This document shows, piece by piece, positions 6,657 through 13,227 of a stretch of 13,231 nt of DNA. The translations under genes and the position numbers were made by a program. Source of the stretch: Methanobacteriota archaeon (GTDB taxonomy: Archaea > Thermoplasmatota > Poseidoniia > Poseidoniales > Poseidoniaceae). The DNA is taken from assembly GCA_002726395.1 (NCBI GenBank), contig PBTA01000077.1, forward strand, positions 1 to 13,231, in the 5' to 3' direction. The first letter of the stretch is position 1. Each line of letters starts with the position of its first letter. A model generated the notes under the pieces. That model had not been told where the DNA came from, did no database searches, and was given only the letters and a program-made list of their open reading frames with translations.

Positions 6657-9600
6657 TTACGTCCGACTGCTCGCCGTTTTGGTGCTTTACGGGGTGCTGC
6701 ACGACGGCCGACTGAACGCTTCTTAGCAACAGGCTTTTCTTCCTCTTCCTCTTCTTCATCGTCATCGTATTCTCCCCAATCAATACCGTCATCATCGTCA
6801 TCCTCTTCAGTGTTGATTTCTGGGACTTCTTTCTTTGAACGGGTCTTGCGTGCTACTACATTGACTGCGAACGGGTCTTCTTCATCTTCTTCTTCTTCTG
6901 GCTCGACTGACTTTTCTGCCGATTTATCACTTGTATCGGTAACCGCATTCATATCAAGGTCTTGAGAAGTTCCGATGAACTCTGACATCCAATCTTCATC
7001 TTCTTCATCTTCATCTCCTCGCTTCTTCTTTGGACCGCTCATGCTGGTTTGTATGACCATTAACATCACGATAAGTGAAAGAACAAATATTCCTGCAAGA
7101 ATCCATACCAAAATGTAAGGAGGGTCTGTCATTGAAGGATTAACTATGACCGGTTCAGGCTCTGGTTGAAGGGATTCTACATAGTTACATGAAGTCGTAC
7201 CGTCAAGACGGTTTCGACATTCATCAACAATGAAAACGACCGTTGACGAGCGTTCATTACCTGCAGAATCGATGGCTCGAACAAAGACTGCGTGCTGACC
7301 TGGTAGGAAGTTACCTGCAGAGAACTCAAGGTCCAGAACAAGTGAACTGTTGTCACCATTGAGGTTCGTAACTGAAGAGGCTTCTGTCCATGGAGTAGAG
7401 ACCGATTGACCTGTTCCGTAATTGTAAGTGAATTTGTATTGGAACGAATCGATTCGAACATCGTCTTCAGCACCAGCAAGGACTTGGACATTATTGCCGT
7501 AAAGATACTTTGAACCGCTGTCTGAACTTGAAGAAGGCGAATAAATGGTTACTTGTGGAGGTAGGGCATCAACTGCTCGATCATCCCAAATCTGAGTGGC
7601 TTGATTATTTGCCAAGTCCACCATACCAACCTCAAAAATCATTTCTCCTGCAATCGTTGCAGTCGTGATGAAGAAGTCGAGTTGGTAAACCGGCCCTCTA
7701 TCTGGGTTTCCTAAATTTTCTTGAATCATCGACATCATCTTTGTACCGCTCGAAATATCTCCTCCATTCACTGTCGTGATGTTAATGGTCGGATCAACTG
7801 AAAGGTATTCATTGAATTCAATTTGTACCTTGTAATCGCCTGCAATTAACGAGGGACTGGTGAATGCTTCATTCTCTTCATTGATGAGTGAAAGTGTTGC
7901 AGAAGGAAGACGTGTGTCTTCAGTAACCTTCACAGAATTCGCACCAATTCCTGCGAACAATTCAGGATAATTATTACCCCACTTGTCGGTAGGTGTTACA
8001 GCATACCATACATCTCGGTCGACGTCGTCTGGAATGTCGAGTTGGCGATAAAAGGTAATCTCTTCAGAGTCGCCAACTTGGATATTATCAATAGCAAGTT
8101 CCCAACCTTCATTATAGGTGTAACTAACAGCACTTTCATCTTCACCAAAGGGTTCACCATAGTGGCGCCAAATTTGGTAACTTTCATCAGTTTCAAGTTC
8201 ATGATTGAACCATTCAATACCGACTTTGTTCAGTGGTCCGTTGGACTCAACTTGTTTGACTTGGACTTTGGTAGGAGCGACTGTGTCTTCCCTATTGTCT
8301 GCAGTAATTTGGAATGCATTTTGATTCAATCTCTGGTCCATATATGTCCCTGAAAGATGCCCGTAAAGCGCTTCTGTCGTTACAAAGTAAAACGGTTGAC
8401 TGCCGGTAAGCCCATCGCTCAGAGTGACATCGAAGAATCCGATACCATCGCTTGCAGAACCGAGCCAGGTCAGAGAATCGTTACCTCCTTCGCTCATCCA
8501 TTCTGCGCCACTGACCCGATATCCAGCAGTCCAAATGTGATAGACTTCACCTTCAACACCGAGTTGATCGGTCCATGTGACTCGAGTTGTTTTATTTCCT
8601 ATAAACTCGGCATAAACATCTGTAGGTTCAGCAATCCATGGGCTGAAGGCGTCTTCGTTAACTGCATCTGAACAGGCGTTTGCAGAGATGTCCGTAGTGA
8701 AAACATCATACAAATCCACTGTCACAATGCAGTAGTAAGCATAACCCAATCGACCGGTCGGAACGTCATAAGCAAACGATTCAACACCTTCTGAAATTGT
8801 GGCGAGTAACTGAACATCAGAGCGAAGAATAGTGCTAAATGCAGTTCCTGACATGTAAATTCTGTATGATTCACCAGTCTCGCCAGTGACATCGTTCCAA
8901 GAAATAGTTGTCGTTCCACCTCCGGATGACGGGTTTGGTAAGAACTGTGCATACATTGAACTGACATCTGCTGGAGGCATGTTATCTTCAATGATGGCAG
9001 AGGTCATGGCATTGTTGGAAAGGAAGCGGACATCTTCGTAATCCATACCAGGTCCTGTCCAGTTAGGAAGGAAGTAGGTGACCGAATAATACGCATCTCG
9101 GTCAGTGTTTTCTGGAATTGCTAGTGTCAAAGATGAGGTGCCAGCGGGAAGAACTGCGACCGGAGTCTCAACAGCCAACATATTCGCTCCATTTGAACGG
9201 GTCACAGGATAGGAAGTCCTGTAGATGTGAATGGAATATGCATCTTCTCCGGTCTCAGGAAGTATCGGGAAAATATCGTTATAATTCACCCATTGCAGTG
9301 AGGTGTTACTTGTATCGGGGTCGAACGAACCGATGATGTTGTAAGGTGTTCGAATAGGAGTGGTTTGTTCAAGAACTCCAATCGTGGTTGCTGATGCATC
9401 ACCATCTAAATCAAATAACTCACTTCCGTCTCCAAGCGTTGTGGTTACAGCGTAGAAGAATGTATCATTGACGCCCGGAGATACGAGGAATGAAGTCGTG
9501 TGAGGAGCGACGGTCCCGTTGATTCCTCGGCATTTGAAAGCGTCATTGACCACTTCAATCGACGAGCAGGCAATAATGCCGGTTTCAAAGGGCGTCAAAC

Positions 9601-9886
9601 TGCCGATGGTTGCGGGAGTGATGGCTTCAGTGGAGCGGTAAACGTTGTATGTTGCCGAAAACAAGTCTTGGAGAATTGAACCATCAAAATCAATATTTCT
9701 CCAAGAAACGGTGGTTGTCTCTGATGCAGGGTCGAAAATCGCAGTGATGTCTTGAGCTTGCAAATTCCCAGGTTCACCAACATCTTCAGCCGATACGTTG
9801 CTGAGAGGCGCTACTGCTAGAAGCATGCAAAACACAAGGAAAATCGCTTTTCTCTTGCCTTCATTACCGAGCAATTTGTCTGTCAT
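6641..9886 (-). CDS. Giant fibronectin-III-like surface protein, single C-terminal anchor, acidic/basic cytoplasmic tail
   Basis: This predicted secreted, membrane-anchored protein has 1081 aa. A signal peptide (basic GKRK at residues 10-13, hydrophobic 14-29) likely cleaves after VSA at 33. Five fibronectin-III-like repeats of about 110-135 residues cover roughly 39-660. Each opens with a strand ending in a W-centred motif (SWRN, QWVN, SWND, TWTD, EWFN), has a Y-x-[IV]-[YW] strand, and closes with an aromatic pair before V-T (such as FYAVT, YYSVT, WYAVT). Two more Ig-like domains follow at about 660-770 and 775-890, with cysteine pairs around 107/119 and 890/900. One membrane helix lies at about 925-946. 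The 134-residue cytoplasmic tail has long Asp/Glu runs and ends in 31 residues with 14 Lys/Arg. The ATG at 9886 was chosen over the TTG at 9907 because AGAGG precedes it by four bases. Adhesion or cell-surface organisation is an inference. Confidence 0.85.
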   Translation of the reverse strand: MTDKLLGNEGKRKAIFLVFCMLLAVAPLSNVSAEDVGEPGNLQAQDITAIFDPASETTTVSWRNIDFDGSILQDLFSATYNVYRSTEAITPATIGSLTPFETGIIACSSIEVVNDAFKCRGINGTVAPHTTSFLVSPGVNDTFFYAVTTTLGDGSELFDLDGDASATTIGVLEQTTPIRTPYNIIGSFDPDTSNTSLQWVNYNDIFPILPETGEDAYSIHIYRTSYPVTRSNGANMLAVETPVAVLPAGTSSLTLAIPENTDRDAYYSVTYFLPNWTGPGMDYEDVRFLSNNAMTSAIIEDNMPPADVSSMYAQFLPNPSSGGGTTTISWNDVTGETGESYRIYMSGTAFSTILRSDVQLLATISEGVESFAYDVPTGRLGYAYYCIVTVDLYDVFTTDISANACSDAVNEDAFSPWIAEPTDVYAEFIGNKTTRVTWTDQLGVEGEVYHIWTAGYRVSGAEWMSEGGNDSLTWLGSASDGIGFFDVTLSDGLTGSQPFYFVTTEALYGHLSGTYMDQRLNQNAFQITADNREDTVAPTKVQVKQVESNGPLNKVGIEWFNHELETDESYQIWRHYGEPFGEDESAVSYTYNEGWELAIDNIQVGDSEEITFYRQLDIPDDVDRDVWYAVTPTDKWGNNYPELFAGIGANSVKVTEDTRLPSATLSLINEENEAFTSPSLIAGDYKVQIEFNEYLSVDPTINITTVNGGDISSGTKMMSMIQENLGNPDRGPVYQLDFFITTATIAGEMIFEVGMVDLANNQATQIWDDRAVDALPPQVTIYSPSSSSDSGSKYLYGNNVQVLAGAEDDVRIDSFQYKFTYNYGTGQSVSTPWTEASSVTNLNGDNSSLVLDLEFSAGNFLPGQHAVFVRAIDSAGNERSSTVVFIVDECRNRLDGTTSCNYVESLQPEPEPVIVNPSMTDPPYILVWILAGIFVLSLIVMLMVIQTSMSGPKKKRGDEDEEDEDWMSEFIGTSQDLDMNAVTDTSDKSAEKSVEPEEEEDEEDPFAVNVVARKTRSKKEVPEINTEEDDDDDGIDWGEYDDDEEEEEEEKPVAKKRSVGRRAAPRKAPKRRAVGRKKSDD
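6737..6805 (-). repeat. Low-complexity GAA/GAT tract encoding acidic runs
   Basis: The sense strand is a near-repeat of GAA, GAG and GAT codons, encoding two blocks of consecutive aspartates and glutamates at about residues 1028-1050 of the surface protein. A similar but shorter acidic stretch occurs near 6990-7020. Such tracts may vary in length by replication slippage. Confidence 0.6.
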
Positions 9887-9924
9887 CAATCCTCTTGTCT
9901 CATGCAACGGTTATGAGCATGTCG

Positions 9925-9930
9925 CATATT
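9925..9930 (-). promoter_or_regulatory. Possible TATA element for the surface-protein gene
   Basis: On the minus strand GGAATATGC is centred 42 bases before the ATG at 9886. A start about 26 bases downstream would leave a leader of about 16 bases that just includes the AGAGG ribosome-binding site. The match to the archaeal consensus is weak. Confidence 0.25.
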
Positions 9931-9944
9931 CCTCGGTCAAAGAA

Positions 9945-9970
9945 GGGTTTCAACCCACCCCTACGGGGTG
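9945..9970 (-). terminator. Tandem hairpins after the CDP-alcohol phosphatidyltransferase gene
   Basis: Two adjacent perfect inverted repeats lie 16-41 bases past the phosphatidyltransferase stop. On the plus strand they are GGGTT/AACCC with a two-base loop (9945-9956) and CACCCC/GGGGTG with a three-base loop (9956-9970). On the minus-strand transcript they are followed by TTCTTTG, a modest U-rich end. They may terminate or stabilise that mRNA, separating it from the surface-protein transcript. Confidence 0.4.
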
Positions 9971-9985
9971 ACCGATGTGCTGAAA

Positions 9986-10693
9986 TTATTCGTCTTCTGA
10001 AGACTGATTTGGCTGAGGCAATGGGTCTTCGTTATCGATTCGAGTAATCTCTGCTTTAGCCTGCATAAATCGCACAAGGAATGTCCATAATCCACCGAAT
10101 GCTGAAATCAGAACAATGATACTCAGCGGGTTGATTGGGATGTGGTCAAGCACGCCTGGGAACATACCAAAATCTTCGACGCCTGCATAGATGAAAATTC
10201 CTGTTAAGAAAATCGCCACAATAGAGAGAATTGTACGGTCTGCTCTTGAGAATCCACGGTAATTACGTGAACCGGCAACTGCTTGAGCTTGTGTACCCAT
10301 GTATGAGCCAAGAAGAGTAAGCCATGCTGCTGACAATCCGAGCACGAAGTCACCAACGAAAACCGAACCGGCAATGCACAGTATCCAAACTGCATCGAGT
10401 AAGCGGTCAAAAGTGTGATCAAGATAGTCTCCCCAGCGAGTGACGTTTCCGTATTTGCGGGCCAAAGGACCGTCTAAACCATCAAGCGCCATGGCCATGA
10501 TAATCAAAAGGCCACCTCCGAACAGCATGTTTGCTCCATGTGTTGAGTCTTCAGCGGTTAGAACCGCCAGTCCTCCGAGGATTCCAAGCGGTAAGGCAAC
10601 CCAAGTTACCGTCGATGGTTTGACACCAGAAAGTGACTCCAATACGGGATTCAAAATCCCTTCCCAAGTGTCTCTTAATTTCTCTAAAGCCAT
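9986..10693 (-). CDS. CDP-alcohol phosphatidyltransferase, archaetidylinositol phosphate synthase-like
   Basis: This membrane enzyme should displace CMP from a CDP-linked lipid with a polar alcohol, making a phospholipid head group. The full signature of the family is present without substitution: D71, D74-G75, A78-R79, G88, D92 and D96. The first two aspartates and the last two build the dimetal site. About six hydrophobic segments follow from residue 29 to 209. The N-terminus (LEKLRDTWEGILNPV) and the position of the motif after the second helix resemble archaetidylinositol phosphate synthases, so inositol-1-phosphate is the most likely acceptor. Glycerophosphate or another alcohol cannot be excluded. 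The C-terminal 20 residues are acidic and probably disordered. The ATG at 10693 has a strong GGGGGAG ribosome-binding site. It lies 69 bases after the AK6-like kinase gene and is probably co-transcribed with it. Confidence 0.88.
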   Translation of the reverse strand: MALEKLRDTWEGILNPVLESLSGVKPSTVTWVALPLGILGGLAVLTAEDSTHGANMLFGGGLLIIMAMALDGLDGPLARKYGNVTRWGDYLDHTFDRLLDAVWILCIAGSVFVGDFVLGLSAAWLTLLGSYMGTQAQAVAGSRNYRGFSRADRTILSIVAIFLTGIFIYAGVEDFGMFPGVLDHIPINPLSIIVLISAFGGLWTFLVRFMQAKAEITRIDNEDPLPQPNQSSEDE

Positions 10694-10700
10694 GATTCTC

Positions 10701-10723
10701 CCCCTCTCGCTACAGTCGAGGGG
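10701..10723 (-). promoter_or_regulatory. Hairpin overlapping the ribosome-binding site of the phosphatidyltransferase
   Basis: On the minus-strand mRNA, CCCCTC (10723-10718) can pair with GAGGGG (10706-10701) across an 11-base loop. The 3' arm is the Shine-Dalgarno itself, ending seven bases before the ATG at 10693. Folding would hide the site, so the stem could lower or tune translation of this second cistron. Confidence 0.4.
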
Positions 10724-10762
10724 TGTTTGTTGTTGCGGTGACTCAACAAGAAAAATGTGGAC

Positions 10763-11296
10763 TTACATCCAATCTATCGCTTGCGAACTGGATTCTTCAA
10801 GCGATTGAGACGGAAACTTCTTTTCAATCCAGGAAAGCACCTGCGTTTGCAATTCTTCAGTGGAGGTGGAGGAAGTGTCGAGTTCAAGGAGGGGTAGTGA
10901 AATCTCAAACTCAAGAAGTTCAGACCATGTTCCTGAAATCAACTCCCATTCGACGTTTGCAGCAACTTTAGCGGTCGAATAATCTCGACTCTGTAATCGC
11001 TTTTCGAGTTCAAGCGGGTTGCAACGCAAAACAACGATGGCGTCAACATCCAAGAAATGTGAAAGGTGACCGTCAATGAAGGTAATTTCATTATCTTGGA
11101 ACTGCCACTTTTCAGCCAACTGATGGATATCAATCGGTGCAGCACCGTCGGCGGTGTCTTGTGGTCCTAAGCACTCGTATTGCTCGGCTAAATCTTTCAA
11201 AGAAAGCACCGGATAACCAGCTCCAAGCGATTGACATAGAGCGGTCTTACCGGTGCCCGGCGTCCCAGTTATCGCGATACACGCTCGACCAGCCAT
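10763..11296 (-). CDS. AK6/Fap7-type adenylate kinase, P-loop nucleotide kinase
   Basis: This small soluble P-loop kinase has 177 aa. The Walker A motif GTPGTGKT is at residues 11-18 directly after the first strand, as in the AK6 family. IDGHLSH (74-80) is the equivalent of the second nucleotide-strand motif. RDYSTAKVAANVEWEL (104-119) is the characteristic RxYSxxKxxENVExE-like lid region. Family members convert AMP and ATP to ADP. In eukaryotes and archaea they are tied to small-subunit ribosome maturation through protein uS11. A longer frame begins at 11413, but its extra 39 residues are hydrophobic, unlike the family, and overlap the divergent promoter region, so I take the ATG at 11296. 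The C-terminal 20 residues are Ser/Glu-rich. It is the first gene of the minus-strand block that continues with lipid and envelope genes. Confidence 0.87.
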   Translation of the reverse strand: MAGRACIAITGTPGTGKTALCQSLGAGYPVLSLKDLAEQYECLGPQDTADGAAPIDIHQLAEKWQFQDNEITFIDGHLSHFLDVDAIVVLRCNPLELEKRLQSRDYSTAKVAANVEWELISGTWSELLEFEISLPLLELDTSSTSTEELQTQVLSWIEKKFPSQSLEESSSQAIDWM

Positions 11297-11315
11297 GACC
11301 TCGCATAGACTCGGG

Positions 11316-11324
11316 CAAATAAAC
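11316..11324 (-). promoter_or_regulatory. Candidate TATA element for the AK6-like gene
   Basis: On the minus strand the sequence GTTTATTTG is centred about 24 bases before the ATG at 11296, the spacing expected for a leaderless archaeal transcript. It supports the shorter start. No comparable element is obvious for the divergent plus-strand gene. Confidence 0.4.
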
Positions 11325-11421
11325 GCAAAGGATTGAAATTGCAGCAACCAGAGCAATATGATGAACATTTGATTCCAGCGAGACGAACAGACAAAGGCAT
11401 GATAGGTCATCACCCGCAGCA

Positions 11422-12183
11422 GTGAATGTTGCCATGTTTGGAATGAATGACCCTACACAAACTCTGCTCCAACTGGAGCGATATGTTGCTGAAGGTCGTT
11501 TGGAGATGTCTGAGGTTATGGCTACGCAGTTCACAGAGATGTTCCTGGCACAAAAAAAGCGTACTGCTGACGCCCAAATTATGTTGGTCAAGGGTTTGCG
11601 GATTCTCTGTGATGTTTTTTCATCACGGAATAAAATAAAGCGAGCCGTAGCAAGTGTGAAGATTCTCCACCGAGAACGGAAAAAACTGATTCGAATGCTC
11701 AAGACAGGAGCGCCTCAACTGCTCGAAAAGATGACGCCACCAGCTGAAGACTACAGACGGGCGGGTAAAATCTATGCACAAGCGGGCAAAAAAGGAGCGG
11801 CAATGAAAGCCTTTGCCACCTGTGAAAAACTCTCACCGGGTCACGTGGCAGGTGCAATGGAAGCATGCCAACTTCTCGGATATGACAAGAAACTCGTCGG
11901 CCGGCTGCTCTCAACAGTTCAATCTGCAGGTCCAGTGATACTCTACAACAATCAATTTCTCTTCCAACCACTGCACCTTCCGGATGCCGATGCACAACAG
12001 GTACAAGCAGTACTGCAAGCCGCGGCAAATTCTGGCGGAGCGAAAGCCGAAGAATGCAAAAACATCGTTGCACGGATCACAGAAGAAATTGGTGCAATTC
12101 AGCGCGGCGAAACGGCGGCAAACGCTCGTTTAGAGGCTGCAATGGACTTACTCAAACCTCAGCACGACTACTACGAGTATTGA
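11422..12183 (+). CDS. Helical TPR-like protein, function unknown
   Basis: I do not recognise this 253-residue protein. It is almost entirely predicted alpha-helical, rich in Ala, Lys, Glu and Gln, with no signal peptide or membrane segment, so it should be cytosolic. Residues about 110-165 form two helix pairs with TPR-like spacing (YRRAGKIYAQAGKKGAAMKAF, then a second pair ending LLGYDKKLVG). Residues 40-95 are strongly basic, and another long helical region spans 189-246. The tail is aromatic (HDYYEY). Starts are uncertain: GTG 11422, ATG 11434 and ATG 11443 are all in frame, and none has a clear ribosome-binding site. The stop is three bases from the encoded CCA of the opposing initiator tRNA. 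A scaffold or RNA/protein-binding role is possible given its basic helices, but nothing in the sequence proves it. Confidence 0.75.
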   Translation: MNVAMFGMNDPTQTLLQLERYVAEGRLEMSEVMATQFTEMFLAQKKRTADAQIMLVKGLRILCDVFSSRNKIKRAVASVKILHRERKKLIRMLKTGAPQLLEKMTPPAEDYRRAGKIYAQAGKKGAAMKAFATCEKLSPGHVAGAMEACQLLGYDKKLVGRLLSTVQSAGPVILYNNQFLFQPLHLPDADAQQVQAVLQAAANSGGAKAEECKNIVARITEEIGAIQRGETAANARLEAAMDLLKPQHDYYEY

Positions 12184-12186
12184 GCA

Positions 12187-12264
12187 TGGTAACGAGAGAT
12201 GGATTTGAACCATCGATCTCCGGGTTATGAGCCCGACGGGATATCCAGACTACCCCACCTCGTT
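12187..12264 (-). tRNA. Initiator tRNA-Met (anticodon CAT), CCA encoded
   Basis: The minus strand folds as a cloverleaf. The acceptor stem is AACGAGG/TCTCGTT, with a final G-U pair. The D-stem is GGG/CCC, the anticodon stem TCGGG/CCCGG around CTCATAA, and the T-stem GATGG/CCATC around TTCAAAT. The discriminator is A, followed by encoded CCA. Two features mark it as initiator rather than elongator: an A1-U72 first pair and three consecutive G-C pairs (GGG/CCC) next to the anticodon loop. The anticodon arm matches known archaeal initiators closely. The CCA end lies three bases from the stop of the opposing TPR-like gene. Confidence 0.94.
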
Positions 12265-12312
12265 ATGTCTTCGGCTGAACTCCTCCCGTTCTTCAATGCA
12301 CCGATGACTCAG

Positions 12313-12330
12313 TGAGGTATTTTTACCTCA
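12313..12330. promoter_or_regulatory. Palindrome between initiator tRNA-Met and lipoprotein genes
   Basis: TGAGGTA at 12313-12319 and TACCTCA at 12324-12330 form a perfect seven-base dyad around TTTT. The A/T core reads as a TATA-like element on both strands. It sits 49 bases upstream of the tRNA and about 11 bases upstream of the TTTATA ahead of the lipoprotein gene. It could be an operator for a dimeric winged-helix regulator, a tRNA promoter core, or both. Confidence 0.45.
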
Positions 12331-12340
12331 AAGATTGATG

Positions 12341-12346
12341 TTTATA
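12341..12346 (+). promoter_or_regulatory. Candidate TATA box for the lipoprotein gene
   Basis: TTTATA preceded by purine-rich AAAGATTG resembles an archaeal BRE/TATA pair. Transcription starting about 26 bases downstream would give a leader of roughly 37 bases before the ATG at 12406, including the seven-codon upstream reading frame at 12379. Confidence 0.4.
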
Positions 12347-12378
12347 GGGCAAATTCAGTGATTTCCGGCATTGGATTG

Positions 12379-12402
12379 ATGAAGAAGAAGCGTCTGTCAT
12401 GA
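12379..12402 (+). other. Seven-codon upstream reading frame in the lipoprotein leader
   Basis: ATG at 12379 opens MKKKRLS and ends at TGA 12400-12402, in the same frame as the lipoprotein ATG at 12406 and only three bases before it. It resembles a signal-peptide n-region broken by a stop. It may be a translated leader that allows re-initiation, a relic of a longer N-terminus, or chance. Confidence 0.35.
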
Positions 12403-12405
12403 AAC

Positions 12406-13227
12406 ATGCGAACCCGCTTGTCCATACCGCTCTTCATGTGTGCGATGCTTCTCTGTGCATCAATCGCAGGGTGTTTGGGTGGTGAAGATGAAGAAGAAAA
12501 TAGCAGTGTCATCGACCTTGTGGTCTATTACGAAACAACATCTGGAACGATCGAAGAAGTTTTACAGAACAATCAGCAAGTCTCAGAAACTGGCGTTGAC
12601 GTCGCTTTTGATTTCTCATACACCAAATCATCTGCTGGTCAAATCGAGACCTATTACTTCATCCCCGGTGATGGCTCAAGCACTATCGAAAATACTGCAG
12701 ACAGTGGAGAGATTACCTACACCTATCTCACACATGGATTATTTGACGCTGCTATTGGAGCAATTGATGATCAAGGAAATGAAAACTATGAGAACATCAC
12801 TATCCGCATCGATAAACAAATCACATGGTCCGATGACAATACCGCACAACCCGCTTCGATGAATATCGAAACCACTCCTGATTGTGATTGTGAAACGCCG
12901 AACCAGATTAGAATTGATTCAACCGTAACGAATAACCCTAACTTTGGTGGAGTTTTAGGCCAATCGATAACTGTGACATGGAGGCTACTCAACTCAACCG
13001 ATGTCATCGCAGCAGAATCTCCACCTGAACAAATTGGTGATGGACAAGATGCGAATTGGCTGCACAACCAAAATTTCATTGAAGCAGGCACTTGGGAACT
13101 GGAAGTCGATGTCTCGGCTGAGGGAGATGGCAATGAACAAGTCAATGTTGACCACCTGGTAAGCATCGTTTATGTTGAAGATGAAAGTGCTCCAAACCCG
13201 ATGGCTGCAGCCCCTGCTGATGAGTGA
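12406..13227 (+). CDS. Secreted lipoprotein with PKD-like domain
   Basis: This 273-residue protein begins with a short basic n-region and a hydrophobic stretch to residue 20. A lipobox AGC follows, with the lipidated cysteine at C23 and then a Gly/Asp/Glu-rich linker. Residues about 66-136 look like a PKD-type beta sandwich: a strand FDFSYT, a PGDGS turn, a YTYLTHG strand and IGAIDDQGN near the end. A second beta-rich domain (about 165-258) contains TWRLLNS and TWELEVDVS. A CDC pair lies between them at 160-162. The last residues are Pro/Ala-rich. It should be anchored outside the cell membrane; a ligand is not evident. The start is the ATG at 12406, the only one giving an intact signal peptide. 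The general fold is inferred from motifs, and an Ig-like or CARDB-like domain is an alternative. Confidence 0.8.
   Translation: MRTRLSIPLFMCAMLLCASIAGCLGGEDEEENSSVIDLVVYYETTSGTIEEVLQNNQQVSETGVDVAFDFSYTKSSAGQIETYYFIPGDGSSTIENTADSGEITYTYLTHGLFDAAIGAIDDQGNENYENITIRIDKQITWSDDNTAQPASMNIETTPDCDCETPNQIRIDSTVTNNPNFGGVLGQSITVTWRLLNSTDVIAAESPPEQIGDGQDANWLHNQNFIEAGTWELEVDVSAEGDGNEQVNVDHLVSIVYVEDESAPNPMAAAPADE

Noticed and set aside
8042..8671. Two open frames of about 100 codons on the plus strand opposite the surface-protein gene.
   Set aside because: They are antisense to well-supported beta-repeat coding sequence, show no recognisable motif and have no start signals; they are compositional shadows.
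6641..9886. The surface-protein repeats as a DNA-level tandem repeat or recent internal duplication.
   Set aside because: The five domains are similar only in spaced aromatic and hydrophobic residues; nucleotide sequences are clearly diverged.
11297..11413. N-terminal extension of the AK6-like kinase with a hydrophobic stretch that resembles a signal peptide.
   Set aside because: The extra residues do not match the family, which begins just before the P-loop. A TATA-like element sits inside this stretch, and a methionine lies at the expected start.
11247..11702. A 151-codon minus-strand frame spanning the divergent promoter region.
   Set aside because: It overlaps two better supported genes out of frame and has no recognisable sequence.
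12400..12402. TGA before the lipoprotein start as a selenocysteine or recoded codon.
   Set aside because: No conserved context or SECIS-like hairpin is visible and a normal ATG with an intact signal peptide follows.
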